DNA of 64,000 nucleotides from assembly GCA_963803265.1 (NCBI GenBank), contig CAWDLZ010000011.1, positions 1 to 64,000 of the forward strand, given 5' to 3'. Source of the DNA: CAIKMD01 sp963803265 (GTDB lineage: Bacteria; Pseudomonadota; Alphaproteobacteria; ATCC43930; CGMCC-115725). The notes beneath the pieces are model-generated. The model did not search any database. It was not told where the DNA came from and was given only the letters and a program-made list of their open reading frames with translations. A program made the position numbers and the translations under genes. Positions 48,071 to 56,774 of the stretch are shown here, piece by piece. Position 1 is the stretch's first letter; each line of letters starts with the position of its first letter.

Positions 48071-48922
48071 TCAATGCGCGAGGATCACGGGGATATCCGC
48101 TTCCATGATGATGTGGCGCGTGGCGCCGCCGAAGATCATCTGGCGCAGACGGCTTTGGGTATAGGCGCCCTTGATCATGAGATCGCAATTCGCCGCCCGG
48201 GCTTCGGCCAGGAAGACCTCGCCAGCCGGCCGGCTCGACGCCGCGACCATCCGCGAGATGGCGGCGATCCGGCGCCGGCGCAACGCCGCGGCAAGATCGG
48301 CGCCCGACGGGCCCGGCTGCATTCGCCCTTCGACCGACAGCACCTGCACGCTGCCCGCGAGGGCGAGATAGGGCATGGCGAGAGCCACGGCGCGCGCCGT
48401 CTCCATGCTGCCGTTCCAAGCGATCACGATGCGCTCGCCGATCGTCACCGGCGCCCTGGGCGGGGCCATCAGCACCGGCCGACCGCTCTCAAACAGCGCA
48501 TCCTCCAGCGTCGCCTCGGCGAGCGAGGCGAGCTTCGCTGGACGCTCGACGATGATCAGATCGAAGATCCGGCCGAGTGATCCGACGACCGCATTCTGGC
48601 GGCCCGATTCCTCCCGCCATTCCGCGCTCGGGCCATGTTCGGGCGCGGCCTCAGAGGTGGTGATCGGGACATTGTTACGGCGCATGAAGGCTTCGAACAG
48701 CGCACGCGCCTCGGCTCTCCGCTCCTGACCTTCGCGCTCGAGCGTACGGTCGACCTCGGACGAGACCGAAAAGCCCATTTCGCCGCCGAACACGACGGCG
48801 TATTCCGTAGTCAGCGCGTTGAGACCGATGATCCTGCCATCGAATTTACGCGCGGCGAGCAGCGCGGTTTCGAGTACCGGCGTTGCCGTGCTCTCGCCCA
48901 CCACCGTCAATAAGGTCCTCAT
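48071..48922 (-). CDS. Universal stress protein family (tandem UspA-like)
   Basis: The 283-residue protein starts MRTLLTVVGESTATPVLETA and has two UspA-like halves; the second holds ERIVIAWNGSMETARAVALA and the typical end GGATRHIIMEADIPVILAH. The canonical ATP loop G-x2-G-x9-G-S/T is altered to GAYTQSRLRQMIFGGATRH, as in many two-domain Usp proteins. It is likely a cytoplasmic stress-response protein. It is divergent from the RidA gene, 172 bp apart. Confidence 0.85.
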   Translation of the reverse strand: MRTLLTVVGESTATPVLETALLAARKFDGRIIGLNALTTEYAVVFGGEMGFSVSSEVDRTLEREGQERRAEARALFEAFMRRNNVPITTSEAAPEHGPSAEWREESGRQNAVVGSLGRIFDLIIVERPAKLASLAEATLEDALFESGRPVLMAPPRAPVTIGERIVIAWNGSMETARAVALAMPYLALAGSVQVLSVEGRMQPGPSGADLAAALRRRRIAAISRMVAASSRPAGEVFLAEARAANCDLMIKGAYTQSRLRQMIFGGATRHIIMEADIPVILAH

Positions 48923-49094
48923 CGCGGGAACCTCTCGGGCCCTGCAGCATCAGGCTACGTCCCATGAGTATATCCCATCGCGCCACCGCTACCCAAACGG
49001 CGTTTTTTGCGCCCGCGGAGGCGCCGGGCCAGGCGCTTGCGCCGCGCGCGCCGTCACGCGACACTCGTCGGCGACGATAACCGGAGGAGCCGCT

Positions 49095-49475
49095 ATGAAG
49101 ATCCACAATCCGCCGGGCCTTGCCCCCGGCATCGGCTACAGCCACGGCATCGAGTTGCCGCCCCACGCGCGACTGATTTATCTCGCCGGCCAGCTCGGGG
49201 TCAACGCCGACGGCAAATTCGGGCCCGACTTCAAGAGCCAGGCCGAGCAGGCCTGGCGCAATATCGGCACGGTGCTTCGCGCCGCCGGCATGGGCTATGA
49301 GAACCTCGTCAAGGTCACCCACTACCTCCTGCGCAAGGAAGATTTAGCAACCTATCGCGAAGTGCGGGCCCAGTTCCTTGGCAGCAACGCGCCAGCATCG
49401 ACCCTGCTCTTTATTTCGGCGCTGGCTCGCCCGGACGCGCTGATCGAGATCGAGGCGGTAGCCGCTAAGGATTGA
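49095..49475 (+). CDS. RidA family protein
   Basis: RidA-like enamine/imine deaminases clear reactive 2-aminoacrylate-type metabolites. The 126-residue protein has LIYLAGQLGVNADGKFG, QAEQAWRNIGTVLRAAGM, ENLVKVTHYLLRKED and the end PDALIEIEAVA. The canonical catalytic Arg sits in the S-A-L-A-R segment (LLFISALARPDALIEIE). It starts with ATG 49095 after GGAGGA. Subfamily-level substrate is unknown. Confidence 0.85.
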   Translation: MKIHNPPGLAPGIGYSHGIELPPHARLIYLAGQLGVNADGKFGPDFKSQAEQAWRNIGTVLRAAGMGYENLVKVTHYLLRKEDLATYREVRAQFLGSNAPASTLLFISALARPDALIEIEAVAAKD

Positions 49476-49494
49476 GCCCGCGCCGGCAAATGCT

Positions 49495-49935
49495 TCAGTA
49501 TTCGCGCGCGTAGCGCGACCGCGCCGGGCCTCGCGGCTCATCCTCCTCGGCGAGGATGAGCAACCCGTCATCGTCGAACTCGTCGAATTCTTGCGCCGCG
49601 CGGCGAGCGGGGCGCGAGCGGCGCCGCACCGGGCGGACGGGCGCCAGCGGCAGCTCGTCTTCCTCGTGAAAGTTCCGCAGCCTGCCGCGCGCCCGATGGC
49701 GATGCCATGGCCCGAGCGTGAAGACCGCGACGACGCAGCCGATCACGACCCCCCACAGGATGGCGACGCCGAGCACAACCTCCTGTGCGCCGGAGCCCGC
49801 CGGATAAATCGACACCAGCGGCGCGGTCGCCACGACGAAGAAGGCGATCACGACCCCGCCGCTAAACAGCGAAACCAGGGCGAACAGCGCGTAGACGGCG
49901 AGGTCGCCAAAGGAAGTCGAGGAATAGTCGCTCAT
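49495..49935 (-). CDS. Membrane protein of unknown function, two predicted helices
   Basis: The product, about 146 residues from ATG 49935, has two hydrophobic segments near residues 13-38 (YALFALVSLFSGGVVIAFFV) and 50-75 (VVLGVAILWGVVIGCVVAVF). A cytoplasmic, charged tail follows, basic (RPVRRRSRPARRA) then acidic (EFDEFDDDGLLILAEEDEP). A GTG nine bases upstream is an alternative start. I do not recognise a family. A plausible promoter lies 60-90 bp upstream in an AT-rich patch. Confidence 0.65.
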   Translation of the reverse strand: MSDYSSTSFGDLAVYALFALVSLFSGGVVIAFFVVATAPLVSIYPAGSGAQEVVLGVAILWGVVIGCVVAVFTLGPWHRHRARGRLRNFHEEDELPLAPVRPVRRRSRPARRAAQEFDEFDDDGLLILAEEDEPRGPARSRYAREY

Positions 49936-49996
49936 CGGTGCCACATCCCGGATCCGCGCCCCGTCGGCGCTCGATGTCCGTTAAGGTTACCGTGAA

Positions 49997-50025
49997 TTGA
50001 TACAAGTAAAATTCGCGCATTTCAA
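49997..50025 (-). promoter_or_regulatory. Predicted sigma-70 type promoter
   Basis: On the minus strand TTGAAA (50025-50020) is separated by exactly 17 bases from TATCAA (50002-49997). It lies in an AT-rich patch (about 49985-50110) that stands out in this GC-rich genome, and points toward the membrane protein gene starting at 49935. Confidence 0.4.
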
Positions 50026-50129
50026 GAACAATATAGTTAACGACAAGCGGAAACTAAGTAAATTGTAAGCATTTTATGGTTAATGTTAAGAAGTTGTCGG
50101 AATATTTGACGAACGCGGGCCGTCAACGC

Positions 50130-50148
50130 GGCGGGCTCAGCGCCCGCC
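50130..50148 (-). terminator. Hairpin overlapping the stop codon of the FMN oxidoreductase gene
   Basis: GGCGGGC and GCCCGCC pair perfectly around a five-base loop that contains the TGA stop at 50137-50139. No T run follows, so termination would have to be weak or Rho-assisted. Confidence 0.3.
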
Positions 50149-51258
50149 ATAGCCGTCATCGGCGAGATTGAGCAGCGGAAAGGCGCTGTGGACATGCGGC
50201 ACGGCCATCGCGGGTGCCGCGCAGACATAGGATTTGTCGATCTGGTGGAAGCCGGCGAGACCGAGGAGACCCAGACAGGTCTTGATCTCGGTCTCGAGAA
50301 TCTCGAGGACGCGCGTTACGCCGGCGCTGCTCGCGGCGGCCAGCCCGTAAAGATAAAGCCGACCGATCGCGACGGTGTTGGCGCCCAAGGCCAGCGCCTT
50401 GACGATGTCGGTGCCGCGATAAAAGCCGCCATCGATGATGATCTGGGCGCGCCCGCGCACTGCGCTCGCGACCTCGGGCAGGATGTCGAGGGTGCCGCGC
50501 ACCTGGTCGAGCTGGCGGCCGCCGTGATTGGTGACGTAGATGCCGTCGACGCCATGATCGCAGGCGATGATCGCATCCTCGGCGGTCTGGATACCCTTCA
50601 GGACGAGCGGCAGCTTGTGGCCATGCTTGTCCTTGAAACGCTTGACCTCGTCCCAGCTCAGCGATTGCTGGCGGTAGTCGCCGCCGTCGTCGATGATCGA
50701 GCGGTTGGACACGCGCCGCGAAATGTCGCGCTCGCGCCGTCCGTAAAAGGCGCTGTCGACGGTATAGCAGAACGCCTCGAACCCCGCGGCGACGGCGCGA
50801 TCGACGATCTCGTCGGTCGCGCTGTCCGGGCCGCGCCGATAGAGCTGGAAGAATTTCCGCCCGGTCGAGGCCTGCGCGGTCGCTTCGAGTCCGGGCGCGC
50901 TCACCGAGCTCAACATCTGCGGGATACCGAACAGCGCCGCGCCCTTCGCCACGGCGGCGGCCCCGCCGGGATCGAGCCGCTCGAGCCCGCCCACCGGCGC
51001 GAGCATGACCGGGAGGCGGGCCTCCTTGCCCATCACCGCGCCCGCGCATCGGACGCCCGAAATGTCGCGCAGCACACGCGGCCGAAAGCCGATCGAATCG
51101 ATGGCGTAGCGGTTGCGCTTCAGCGTCGTCTCGGTCTCGGCGGCGCCAATGACATAATCCCAGCGCTCCGGGCTGAGCTTGAGCTTGGCCGCTTTGACGA
51201 ACTCGTGCAACGTCGCGAACTTGTCTTCGAGTCCGCTCGAATTCCCTTGCTCGGGCAT
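50137..51258 (-). CDS. FMN-dependent alpha-hydroxy acid oxidase/dehydrogenase
   Basis: The protein has the TIM-barrel fold of glycolate oxidase and lactate dehydrogenase enzymes. Marks are RNRYAIDSIGFRPRVLRDIS, PVMLAPVGGLERLDPGG, LPLVLKGIQTAEDA with the FMN Lys, and VTNHGGRQLDQVRGTLDILP with the catalytic His and Arg. I chose the ATG at 51258 (MPEQGNSSG, 373 residues); the frame is open to 51339. The substrate is not predictable; lactate, mandelate or glycolate are options. The cupin gene upstream is on the same strand. Confidence 0.85.
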   Translation of the reverse strand: MPEQGNSSGLEDKFATLHEFVKAAKLKLSPERWDYVIGAAETETTLKRNRYAIDSIGFRPRVLRDISGVRCAGAVMGKEARLPVMLAPVGGLERLDPGGAAAVAKGAALFGIPQMLSSVSAPGLEATAQASTGRKFFQLYRRGPDSATDEIVDRAVAAGFEAFCYTVDSAFYGRRERDISRRVSNRSIIDDGGDYRQQSLSWDEVKRFKDKHGHKLPLVLKGIQTAEDAIIACDHGVDGIYVTNHGGRQLDQVRGTLDILPEVASAVRGRAQIIIDGGFYRGTDIVKALALGANTVAIGRLYLYGLAAASSAGVTRVLEILETEIKTCLGLLGLAGFHQIDKSYVCAAPAMAVPHVHSAFPLLNLADDGYGGR

Positions 51259-51350
51259 GGCGACGTCTTCCCTGCGGCTTTTGCTCCTGGCTGGACCGAG
51301 CCTAGCCAAGACCGCGCCGCGAGGCCAGCCGTTATGCAAGACGGCGAGGG

Positions 51351-51827
51351 CTAGCCCTGCGCGTTCAGTACCTTGCCGCCGGCGGTGACGGGCTTCGACG
51401 CAATCAACGAGAATGCGATCAGGCAGGGCTCGGTGCCGCGATTGATCCAGTTATGGATCGTGCCGCGCTGCACGAGCACGTCGCCCGCCTTGAGATGGAC
51501 GACCGTGCCATCGATATCCATGTCGATCTCGCCCGACATCACCACCGCGTAATCGATCGAATTGGTGCGGTGGTTGCGCGACGCGACGCCGGGATCGAAC
51601 CGGACGATCCGGAACACCGTGCCGGTATCGGACGAAGTGCCGACCTTGCGCTTCGCCTCGTCGGCGGAGCCGTCATTGTCGATGGGAAAGCCCTCGGTCG
51701 TCCAGACCACGCAGGCGGTGGCGCCCGGGCGGCCCGAGCTGACCTCTTTGCCGATCTCGTCATAGAGCACGATGGCGCGCCCGTTCTTGTCGTGTCCCGT
51801 CACCACCCGCCGCACTTCCAAGCTCAT
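51351..51827 (-). CDS. Cupin-domain protein
   Basis: The 158-residue protein has a cupin barrel: SIDYAVVMSGEIDMDIDGTV and KAGDVLVQRGTIHNWINRGT. The first motif lacks the usual G-x5-H-x-H; RFDPGVASRNHRTNSID supplies one His, and the second has His in TIHNWIN. GGGAGG precedes the ATG by seven bases. Small cupins of this type act as sensors, isomerases or dioxygenases; no specific function can be assigned. Its position 90 bp before the FMN enzyme gene suggests a shared pathway. Confidence 0.75.
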   Translation of the reverse strand: MSLEVRRVVTGHDKNGRAIVLYDEIGKEVSSGRPGATACVVWTTEGFPIDNDGSADEAKRKVGTSSDTGTVFRIVRFDPGVASRNHRTNSIDYAVVMSGEIDMDIDGTVVHLKAGDVLVQRGTIHNWINRGTEPCLIAFSLIASKPVTAGGKVLNAQG

Positions 51828-51908
51828 CGCCGTCCTCCCAAAAGCCCCGTGCTTCCTCGCGGGATGCTAACCGCCGCGCGGGATCGAGAAAACCACAAAA
51901 CGCGGAAC

Positions 51909-51942
51909 AAAAAAGGCGGGCGGTCAGAAGCCGCGCCGCCCG
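51909..51942 (-). terminator. Rho-independent terminator after pstS
   Basis: On the minus strand CGGGCGG (51942-51936) pairs with CCGCCCG (51923-51917) around a 12-base loop, followed by CC and six T residues (51914-51909). It lies 20 bp after the pstS stop and is the clearest intrinsic terminator in the window. Confidence 0.8.
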
Positions 51943-51962
51943 TCGTCTCCAGAGGAACGAGG

Positions 51963-53034
51963 TTAGGAGCTAGGTCCGGTCCAGACCGGCTTTCCGCTCA
52001 TGTCCTTGATGTTCTGCCGCCAGCTCGCTTCGATCAGCGACACCACCGCGGGCGGGAACGCCACATAATCGAGCGACGCCGCCAACTGAGTGCCATTCTT
52101 GAACGACCAGGCGAAGAAATCGAGCGACTTGCTCGGCACTTGCGGGCTTGTCTTGCTGGGTATGCATGAGGATGAAGCTCGACGCGGTGATCGGCCAGGA
52201 ATTGTCGCCCGGCTGATCGGTCAGCAGGAGATAGAAGCCCGGCGCGTTCTTCCAATCGGCGTTCTGCGCCGCCGCTTGGAAGGTTTCGGCGTTCGGCATT
52301 AAAGCCTTGCCCGCCTTGTTCAAGAGCTTCGTGTAGACGATGTTGTTCTGGAGCGCATAAGCATATTCGACATAGGCGATCGAGCCCACCGTGCGCGTGG
52401 CCAGCGCCGACACGCCTTCATTGCCCTTGCCGCCGAGGCCCGCGACCGGCCAATCGACCGAAGTGTTCTCGCGCACGTTGTCCTTCCATTCCGGGCTGAC
52501 CTTCGCGAGGTAGTCGGTGAAATTGAAAGTGGTGCCCGACCCGTCGGAACGGTGAACCACCGCGATGTCCAAATCAGCGGGCAGTTTGAGGCCCGGATTG
52601 AGCTTGGCGATCGCCGGATCGCCCCATTTGGTAATGTGGCCAAGATAGATGTTGGCGATGGTCGCGCCATCCAACGTCATGTCGCCCTTCGCGACGCCCG
52701 GAAGATTGACCAATATCACCTCGCCGCCCATGATCGCGGGGAACTGGGTGAGGCCGTTCTTGGTGAGGTCATCCACCTTCAGCGGCATGTCGGAGGCGCC
52801 GAAATCGACGGTCTTCGCCTCGATCTGGTTGATGCCGCCCCCCGAGCCGATCGACTGATAATTCATGCTGGTGCCCGTCGCGGCCTTATAGGCTTCGGCC
52901 CATTTCGCGTCGATCGGATAAGGAAACGTTGCGTCCGCCCCTGAGATTTCCGTGGCATTCGCGACCGATGCAACCGCCAATCCGATGACCGCCGCCGATG
53001 GCACGCGCAGCATCCCGCGTCTCATGTTTCTCAT
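51963..53034 (-). CDS. pstS: Phosphate ABC transporter substrate-binding protein, C-terminal frameshift
   Basis: PstS binds phosphate in the periplasm. A signal peptide (about residues 1-27) precedes TEISGADATFPYPIDAKWAE. Phosphate-binding segments are SGADATFPYP, IGSGGGI, FGASDMPL and VHRSDGSGTTFNFTDYL. An extra G near 52132 ruins the last 60 residues as read; the corrected tail is SLDFFAWSFKNGTQLAASLD to KPVWTGPSS, stopping at 51963 (about 356 residues). No pstC, pstA, pstB or phoU is nearby, so it is an orphan here, with its own terminator. Confidence 0.88.
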
Positions 53035-53332
53035 AATCCCTCCTTGACCGTTTGCCGCTCGCGCCCTCCCGGGGCGTCGCGAGCCTAGGCCTCGGGCGTT
53101 GCGGCGGGATGACGGTTCGGTGTCCTGCCTGCGATGGCCGGAGGGCCGGGAACGAGAGAATCGCCAAATAAAATTCGCTGCTCGCCGAGATTTTCCGACG
53201 ACTTATCCACAACCCCAGATGTAGCGTCATGACATTGCGACTACACAATTCCTTGGATAAATGATAAATTTTTTTTGTTGGGGGATGCATTGGATGGGCC
53301 AATGTACAACCCGTCGCCAAGAGGACAGCCAA

Positions 53333-53407
53333 ATGGCAATGAAGCGAAAGGCCAAGAAGAAAGCACCCGCCAAGCGCAAGAAACGGGGCGGCAAGAAGAA
53401 GAAGTAA
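53333..53407 (+). CDS. 24-residue Lys/Arg-rich peptide
   Basis: An open frame of 24 codons starts at ATG 53333 and ends TAA 53405-53407. The product begins MAMKRKAKKKAPAKRKK and ends in four Lys; 12 Lys and 3 Arg make up 15 of 24 residues. GAGGA at 53321-53325 lies seven bases before the start. A strong hairpin begins 25 bp after the stop, and an AT-rich leader with possible TTGCGA/TAAATG promoter elements (53235-53263) lies 70 bp before. The composition recalls the tail of bacterial H1-like histones, so nucleic acid binding is a fair guess. It is too short for normal gene calling. Confidence 0.55.
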   Translation: MAMKRKAKKKAPAKRKKRGGKKKK

Positions 53408-53432
53408 GCGGCACAGTTTAGCCTCTACCCAT

Positions 53433-53479
53433 GGCGGGGCTGCGCCCGAGCAAGCGAAAAGCTCGGGGGCAGCCCCGCC
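53433..53479 (+). terminator. Strong hairpin after the basic peptide gene
   Basis: GGCGGGGCTGC pairs perfectly with GCAGCCCCGCC, and the inner GCCCGAGC pairs with GCTCGGGG with one mismatch, giving a 19-bp stem with a nine-base loop. Only a short T run (ATTTTG) follows. It probably ends the peptide transcript and protects its 3' end. Confidence 0.65.
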
Positions 53480-54118
53480 AGCATTTTGGGACAACGCGAC
53501 CGTTCGGTAAGCGCGCCCGGTGAGCGCTAGGAAGCCGCTCTCTCGTCGGGCTTTATCATCCAGTGGGACCCTAGCGGGCTCGCCGCCGGGACCATTCAAG
53601 CCCTTGAATTTCCAGGAGTTTTGTCGCGGGATCCGGAGGCCAAGCGCGACCGGCATCCGCGCGCGGGCAGCTCACGGGACGCACCGATATGCGCCGCCGC
53701 GACGATGCGCGCGCGCCCGATCGCTTCTCGCCTGAGCGATCCGCTCGTAAGGGATCGCCGATGACTTTACTGGGTCGCGACGAGGCTCGGCGCCACGCGC
53801 GGTGTGCACCGCTCGCCGTCCGTGGCGTAGCGCGCGCGAGAGATTTTTTTTCCCGCGCCTCGTCGCACGGCGACGCACCCGTAGGACAAAGGTGCAAGAC
53901 CCGTGCGTGCGTGACGCAATCGTGCCGTTTCACCCCATCGCCGCGACTCGCGGGGAAATTTTCTGTTTCGATCACAAAATCGCGCGTCGCTTTCTCAGTT
54001 TTGAGTGGCGTGATAGATTTTCGGATGTCGTGTTAGATGTGCAACGCGACCGCAGAAGCAATTCGCGCGCGGCGCCCGCCGATTGCTTCAACGACGACGG
54101 CGCTTGCGATGAGACTCC
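53480..54118 (+). other. 639-bp interval without a supported gene
   Basis: Open frames here on both strands are short, of odd composition and lack ribosome sites, so I call no gene. The left part is GC-rich; the right part has T and A runs (for example a run of eight T near 53845) and AAAATCGC around 53975, which look more like promoter or leader DNA for the oxidoreductase genes at 54119. A structured RNA cannot be excluded by eye. Confidence 0.4.
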
Positions 54119-54574
54119 ATGATTGCACTCACGGTGAATGGCAAGCTTCACCAGCTCGACATCGAGCCGGAAACGCCTCTGCTCTGGGTCTTGCGCGACG
54201 AGCTCGGCATGACCGGCACGAAATTCGGCTGCGGTATCGCGCAGTGTGGCGCCTGCACCGTGCACATCGACGGCCAGGCGATGCGCTCCTGCTCGGTGCC
54301 GGTCGGCAGCGTCGGCGCGGCTCCGGTCACGACGATCGAAGGTCTGTCGCCCGACGGAAAGCATCCGGTGCAGCAGGCTTGGCTCGCCGAGGACGTGCCG
54401 CAATGCGGCTATTGCCAGTCGGGACAGATCATGGCGGCGGCGGCATTCCTGAAATCTAATCCTAAGCCGACCGATGCCGAGATCGACGCCAATCTCACCA
54501 ATATCTGCCGGTGCGGAACCTATGAGCGCATGCGCCGCGCGATTCATCGCGCCGCTGCGTCGATGAAAGCCTGA
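54119..54574 (+). CDS. 2Fe-2S small subunit of a molybdenum hydroxylase (IorA-like)
   Basis: The 151-residue protein has two iron-sulfur sites. The plant ferredoxin type has Cys38, Cys43, Cys46 and Cys58 (FGCGIAQCGACTVHID, then RSCSVP). The alpha-helical one has Cys96, Cys99, Cys130 and Cys132 (QCGYCQSGQ, then ICRCGTYERMRRAIH). It passes electrons from the molybdenum centre of the next gene product. The pattern is that of isoquinoline 1-oxidoreductase and other aldehyde or aromatic N-heterocycle dehydrogenases. The next gene starts 13 bp downstream. Confidence 0.9.
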   Translation: MIALTVNGKLHQLDIEPETPLLWVLRDELGMTGTKFGCGIAQCGACTVHIDGQAMRSCSVPVGSVGAAPVTTIEGLSPDGKHPVQQAWLAEDVPQCGYCQSGQIMAAAAFLKSNPKPTDAEIDANLTNICRCGTYERMRRAIHRAAASMKA

Positions 54575-54587
54575 GGGGGATCGCATC

Positions 54588-56759
54588 ATGGATGGCAACA
54601 TCACGCGCCGCGATTTCGTCGTCGCCACAATGACCGCGGCAGGCGGCATGGCGCTCGGCCTCGCCCACCCAAGCCTCGCCCATGCGCTCGCGATCAACCC
54701 GCAGCCTTGGGGCGCGGACGCGCCCTCGCCCCATGAGTTCAACGCTTGGCTGGTGATCGAGCCGGATGACAGCGTCGTCATCCGCTATGGCCGCGCCGAG
54801 ATGGGCCAGGGCAGCTTCACCGCGCTGACCATATGCGTCGCCGAGGAGTTGCAATGCGACTGGTCGAAGGTAAGAACCGAATTCGCCTCGGCCCATCGCA
54901 ACATCGTCGAGAACAACGTCTATGGCGACCAATCCTCGAATGGCAGCCACTCGGTCCGTTTGGGCCGCGAGAAAGCGCAGCAAGTCGGCGCGTCGGCGCG
55001 CGCGCGCCTCGTAGCCGCAGCGGCCCGGCGCTGGGGCGTCGACGCATCGTCTTGCGCCGCCGAAGGAGGCAAGGTGATCCACCAAGCCTCGGGCCGTAGG
55101 TTGCGCTATGGCGAGCTCGCGGGCGATGCTGCGAGGATTTCGCTAGCGCAGGAGCCGGCGATCAAGAGCCCCGAGCAATACACGCTGATGGGCAAGCCGA
55201 CGAGGCGCCTCGATGTGCCGTTGAAGATCAACGGCACCGCGCAATACGGTATCGACACCCGCCTTCCCGGCATGGTCTATGCCGCGGTCTCGGCCTGTCC
55301 AGTGTTCGGCGGCACCTTGAGGAGCGTCGATGCCTCGGCCATCAAGGGTGGACGCGGCATCGTCGATGTCGTGCAGCTTCCCAATGCCGTCGCCGTCGTG
55401 GCCGATCGCTGGTGGCGCGCCAAGGAGGCCCTCGCCAAGCTCAAGCCCGAATGGGATTTGGGCCCGGGCGCCACGGCGACGAGCGCGCAGCTTGCGCGCG
55501 ACTATCGCGACGCCCTCAACAGCGGCGAAGTGGCGAACGCGCGAGACGACGGCGACGCCGACGCCGCGATCGCCGGGGCGGCGAAAGTGATCGAGGCATT
55601 GTACGAGGTGCCCTATCTCGCCCATGCCCGGATGGAGCCCAGCAACGCGACCGCCCGGCTCGAGGGCGACCGGCTCGATCTGTGGATCGGCACGCAGGAC
55701 GTGATCAACACGACCAAGCAGGCGGCGCGCGCCGCGGGCCTGAAGCCCGAGCAGGTCTATGTCCATAATTGCTTCGTCGGCGGCGGCTTCGGCGCGGGCG
55801 GAGGCGGCGCGGAGACCGATCAGGTCGTCGCCATCGCCAAGGCGGTCGGCAAGCCCGTCAAGCTGGTCTGGACGCGCGAAGAAACCACGAGGCACGACCG
55901 CTATCGGCCGCAAGCGGCGATCCGCTTCAAGGCCGGGCTCGGCCCGGACGGCATGCCGGTCGGCTGGAACGTCCGCACCGCCCTGGGCTCGCTGTTCCGC
56001 TCGGCGGGCATCACGCTGCCCAAGCTCGAGTTCCAGGTGGTCGAAGGCCTCGTCAACAATCCCTACAAGATCGCCAACCAGCGCATCGATGCGGTGATCA
56101 AGAACACGCATGTCCCGGTCTGGTTCTGGCGCTCGGTCGGCAATTCGCAGAACGCCTTTGCGATCCAAAGCTTCATCGACGAGATGGCCCATGGCGCCGG
56201 CAAGGATCCCTATCAATTCCGACGGGCGCTCCTCGAAGGCAAGCCGGATTGGTTAGGGGTGCTGGACTTGGTCGCCGAAAAAAGCGATTGGGGCAAGCCG
56301 CTGCCCCAGGGCCGCGCGCGCGGCATCGCGATCCACGAATGCTACGGCTCGATCTGCGGCGAAGTCGCCGAGGTGGCGGTGAACCCCAAAGGCGAGGTCA
56401 CGGTCGAACGGGTGACGATCGCGTTGGATAGCGGCCATATGGTCAACCCGCTGACCGTCGCCGAGCAGATGGAAGGCGGCATGATCTTCGGCCTCACCGC
56501 CGCGCTGCACGGCGACATCACCATCAAGGACGGCGCGGTGGTGCAGGGCAATTTCGACACCTACCCGATGGTGCGCCTCGCCCAGGCGCCGAAGACCGAG
56601 GTCTATTTCGCGATGTCGGGGGGCGCGAAATGGGGTGGCGTCGGCGAGCCGAGGACGGCGCCGATCGCGGCCGCCGTCACCAACGCGATCTTTGCCGCCA
56701 CCGGCAAGCGCATCCCCAGCCTGCCGATCCGGAGCGAGGACCTTGCCAGCGGGGCGTGA
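54588..56759 (+). CDS. Molybdopterin-binding large subunit, xanthine dehydrogenase family (IorB-like), Tat signal
   Basis: The 723-residue protein starts with a twin-arginine signal (NITRRDFVVATMTAAGG), so the complex should fold in the cytoplasm and be exported; the small subunit can ride along. Cofactor sites include YGRAEMGQGSFTALTICVAE, the HNCFVGGGFGAGGGG loop, and the catalytic-type Glu in WGGVGEPRTAPIAAAV. The large/small pair without an FAD subunit fits the isoquinoline 1-oxidoreductase or periplasmic aldehyde dehydrogenase type, where a cytochrome c takes the electrons. The substrate is unknown. A cytochrome c gene lies at 57590, but on the other strand. Confidence 0.88.
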   Translation: MDGNITRRDFVVATMTAAGGMALGLAHPSLAHALAINPQPWGADAPSPHEFNAWLVIEPDDSVVIRYGRAEMGQGSFTALTICVAEELQCDWSKVRTEFASAHRNIVENNVYGDQSSNGSHSVRLGREKAQQVGASARARLVAAAARRWGVDASSCAAEGGKVIHQASGRRLRYGELAGDAARISLAQEPAIKSPEQYTLMGKPTRRLDVPLKINGTAQYGIDTRLPGMVYAAVSACPVFGGTLRSVDASAIKGGRGIVDVVQLPNAVAVVADRWWRAKEALAKLKPEWDLGPGATATSAQLARDYRDALNSGEVANARDDGDADAAIAGAAKVIEALYEVPYLAHARMEPSNATARLEGDRLDLWIGTQDVINTTKQAARAAGLKPEQVYVHNCFVGGGFGAGGGGAETDQVVAIAKAVGKPVKLVWTREETTRHDRYRPQAAIRFKAGLGPDGMPVGWNVRTALGSLFRSAGITLPKLEFQVVEGLVNNPYKIANQRIDAVIKNTHVPVWFWRSVGNSQNAFAIQSFIDEMAHGAGKDPYQFRRALLEGKPDWLGVLDLVAEKSDWGKPLPQGRARGIAIHECYGSICGEVAEVAVNPKGEVTVERVTIALDSGHMVNPLTVAEQMEGGMIFGLTAALHGDITIKDGAVVQGNFDTYPMVRLAQAPKTEVYFAMSGGAKWGGVGEPRTAPIAAAVTNAIFAATGKRIPSLPIRSEDLASGA

Positions 56760-56774
56760 GACTTTCCGACTAGG

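Noticed and set aside
53215..53250. A Pho box upstream of pstS
   Set aside because: Only loose half-site similarity around TCATGACA; spacing does not fit the tandem consensus and it lies nearer the peptide gene.
53689..54036. A 115-residue protein in the interval before the molybdenum hydroxylase
   Set aside because: Arg-rich, no ribosome site, no domain pattern and no coding-like composition.
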